Position numbers and translations under genes: made by a program
Assembly: GCF_000007345.1 (NCBI RefSeq)
Contig: NC_003552.1
Span: 5,687,493 to 5,751,492 of the forward strand
Direction of reading: 5' to 3'
Source: Methanosarcina acetivorans C2A
GTDB taxonomy: Archaea; Halobacteriota; Methanosarcinia; Methanosarcinales; Methanosarcinaceae
DNA: 64,000 nucleotides
Notes under the pieces: model-generated
Told to the model about the DNA's origin: nothing
Databases searched by the model: none
Seen by the model: the letters and a program-made list of their open reading frames with translations, nothing else
In this document: one piece after another, positions 63,895 through 64,000 of the stretch
How positions within the stretch are numbered: position 1 is the stretch's first letter
How the letters are laid out: each line of letters starts with the position of its first letter

Positions 63895-64000
63895 ATATAA
63901 ATTTGAGTAGAAAACTCAAGAAATCTCGGTAATACCTCAGTAGAAACCCGATATTGTAATATTGTAAATTTGAATTATTAATTCTGGTAGAAACTTGAAT

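Overview
The window is chromosomal DNA of a methanogenic archaeon, almost certainly a Methanosarcina. The evidence is an rRNA operon with archaeal processing stems, archaeal TATA-type promoters, AT-rich spacers full of short tandem repeats, archaea-only genes (DnaG-type primase, ArcS archaeosine synthase, UPF0058/0200/0201, Pab1020-type RNA ligase), a four-OB-fold RPA like that described in M. acetivorans, and group II introns nested in one another's ORFs, a pattern described in Methanosarcina. I cannot fix the species from sequence alone.

Layout. 0.5-2.6 kb: a membrane-anchored STAND-type NTPase with TPR repeats. 2.8-7.9 kb: a complete rRNA operon on the minus strand (16S-23S-5S) with both processing stems and two tandem promoters; no tRNA in the 16S-23S spacer. 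8.2-13.7 kb: LeuA-type synthase behind a palindromic operator, TatD hydrolase, metallo-beta-lactamase-fold hydrolase, YgiQ-type radical SAM protein. 13.7-18.4 kb: tandem hairpins, a gene fragment, a FilR1/DUF1724 regulator divergent from a methyltransferase-MFS exporter pair, a truncated TrmB regulator, and two small paralogues. 18.5-24.2 kb: a mobile-element pile-up, with intron C inside the RT gene of intron B, intron B inside the truncated RT gene of intron A, and two short inverted-repeat elements. 24.4-37.9 kb: a small secreted protein with an apparently damaged start codon, a GlcDF-type oxidoreductase pair, arcS, a RimI-like acetyltransferase, UPF0058, dnaG, a 1.5-kb spacer with a candidate small RNA, a NADH oxidase/CoA-disulfide reductase-type flavoprotein, rtcA and kptA.

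38-46 kb: a candidate 34-residue membrane peptide, then the most interesting locus, DUF2162 - ExbB/TolQ-like - DUF2149 - exported CobN-like protein. This is the same set of families as the HmuS/T/U/V proteins of Bacteroidota haem acquisition and suggests an energised tetrapyrrole or metal-handling machine on the archaeal surface. An MFS transporter follows.

47.5-64 kb: RPA, five consecutive but separately spaced CBS-domain proteins, an AIM24-like protein, an RNA ligase, a SelB/EF-Tu-like protein with a degenerate G domain, a gamma-glutamylcyclotransferase-like protein, a methyltransferase, a TIM-barrel isomerase, UPF0201 and a UPF0200 kinase. Most genes appear monocistronic or in pairs. RNA-end metabolism (rtcA, kptA, RNA ligase, arcS) is unusually well represented.
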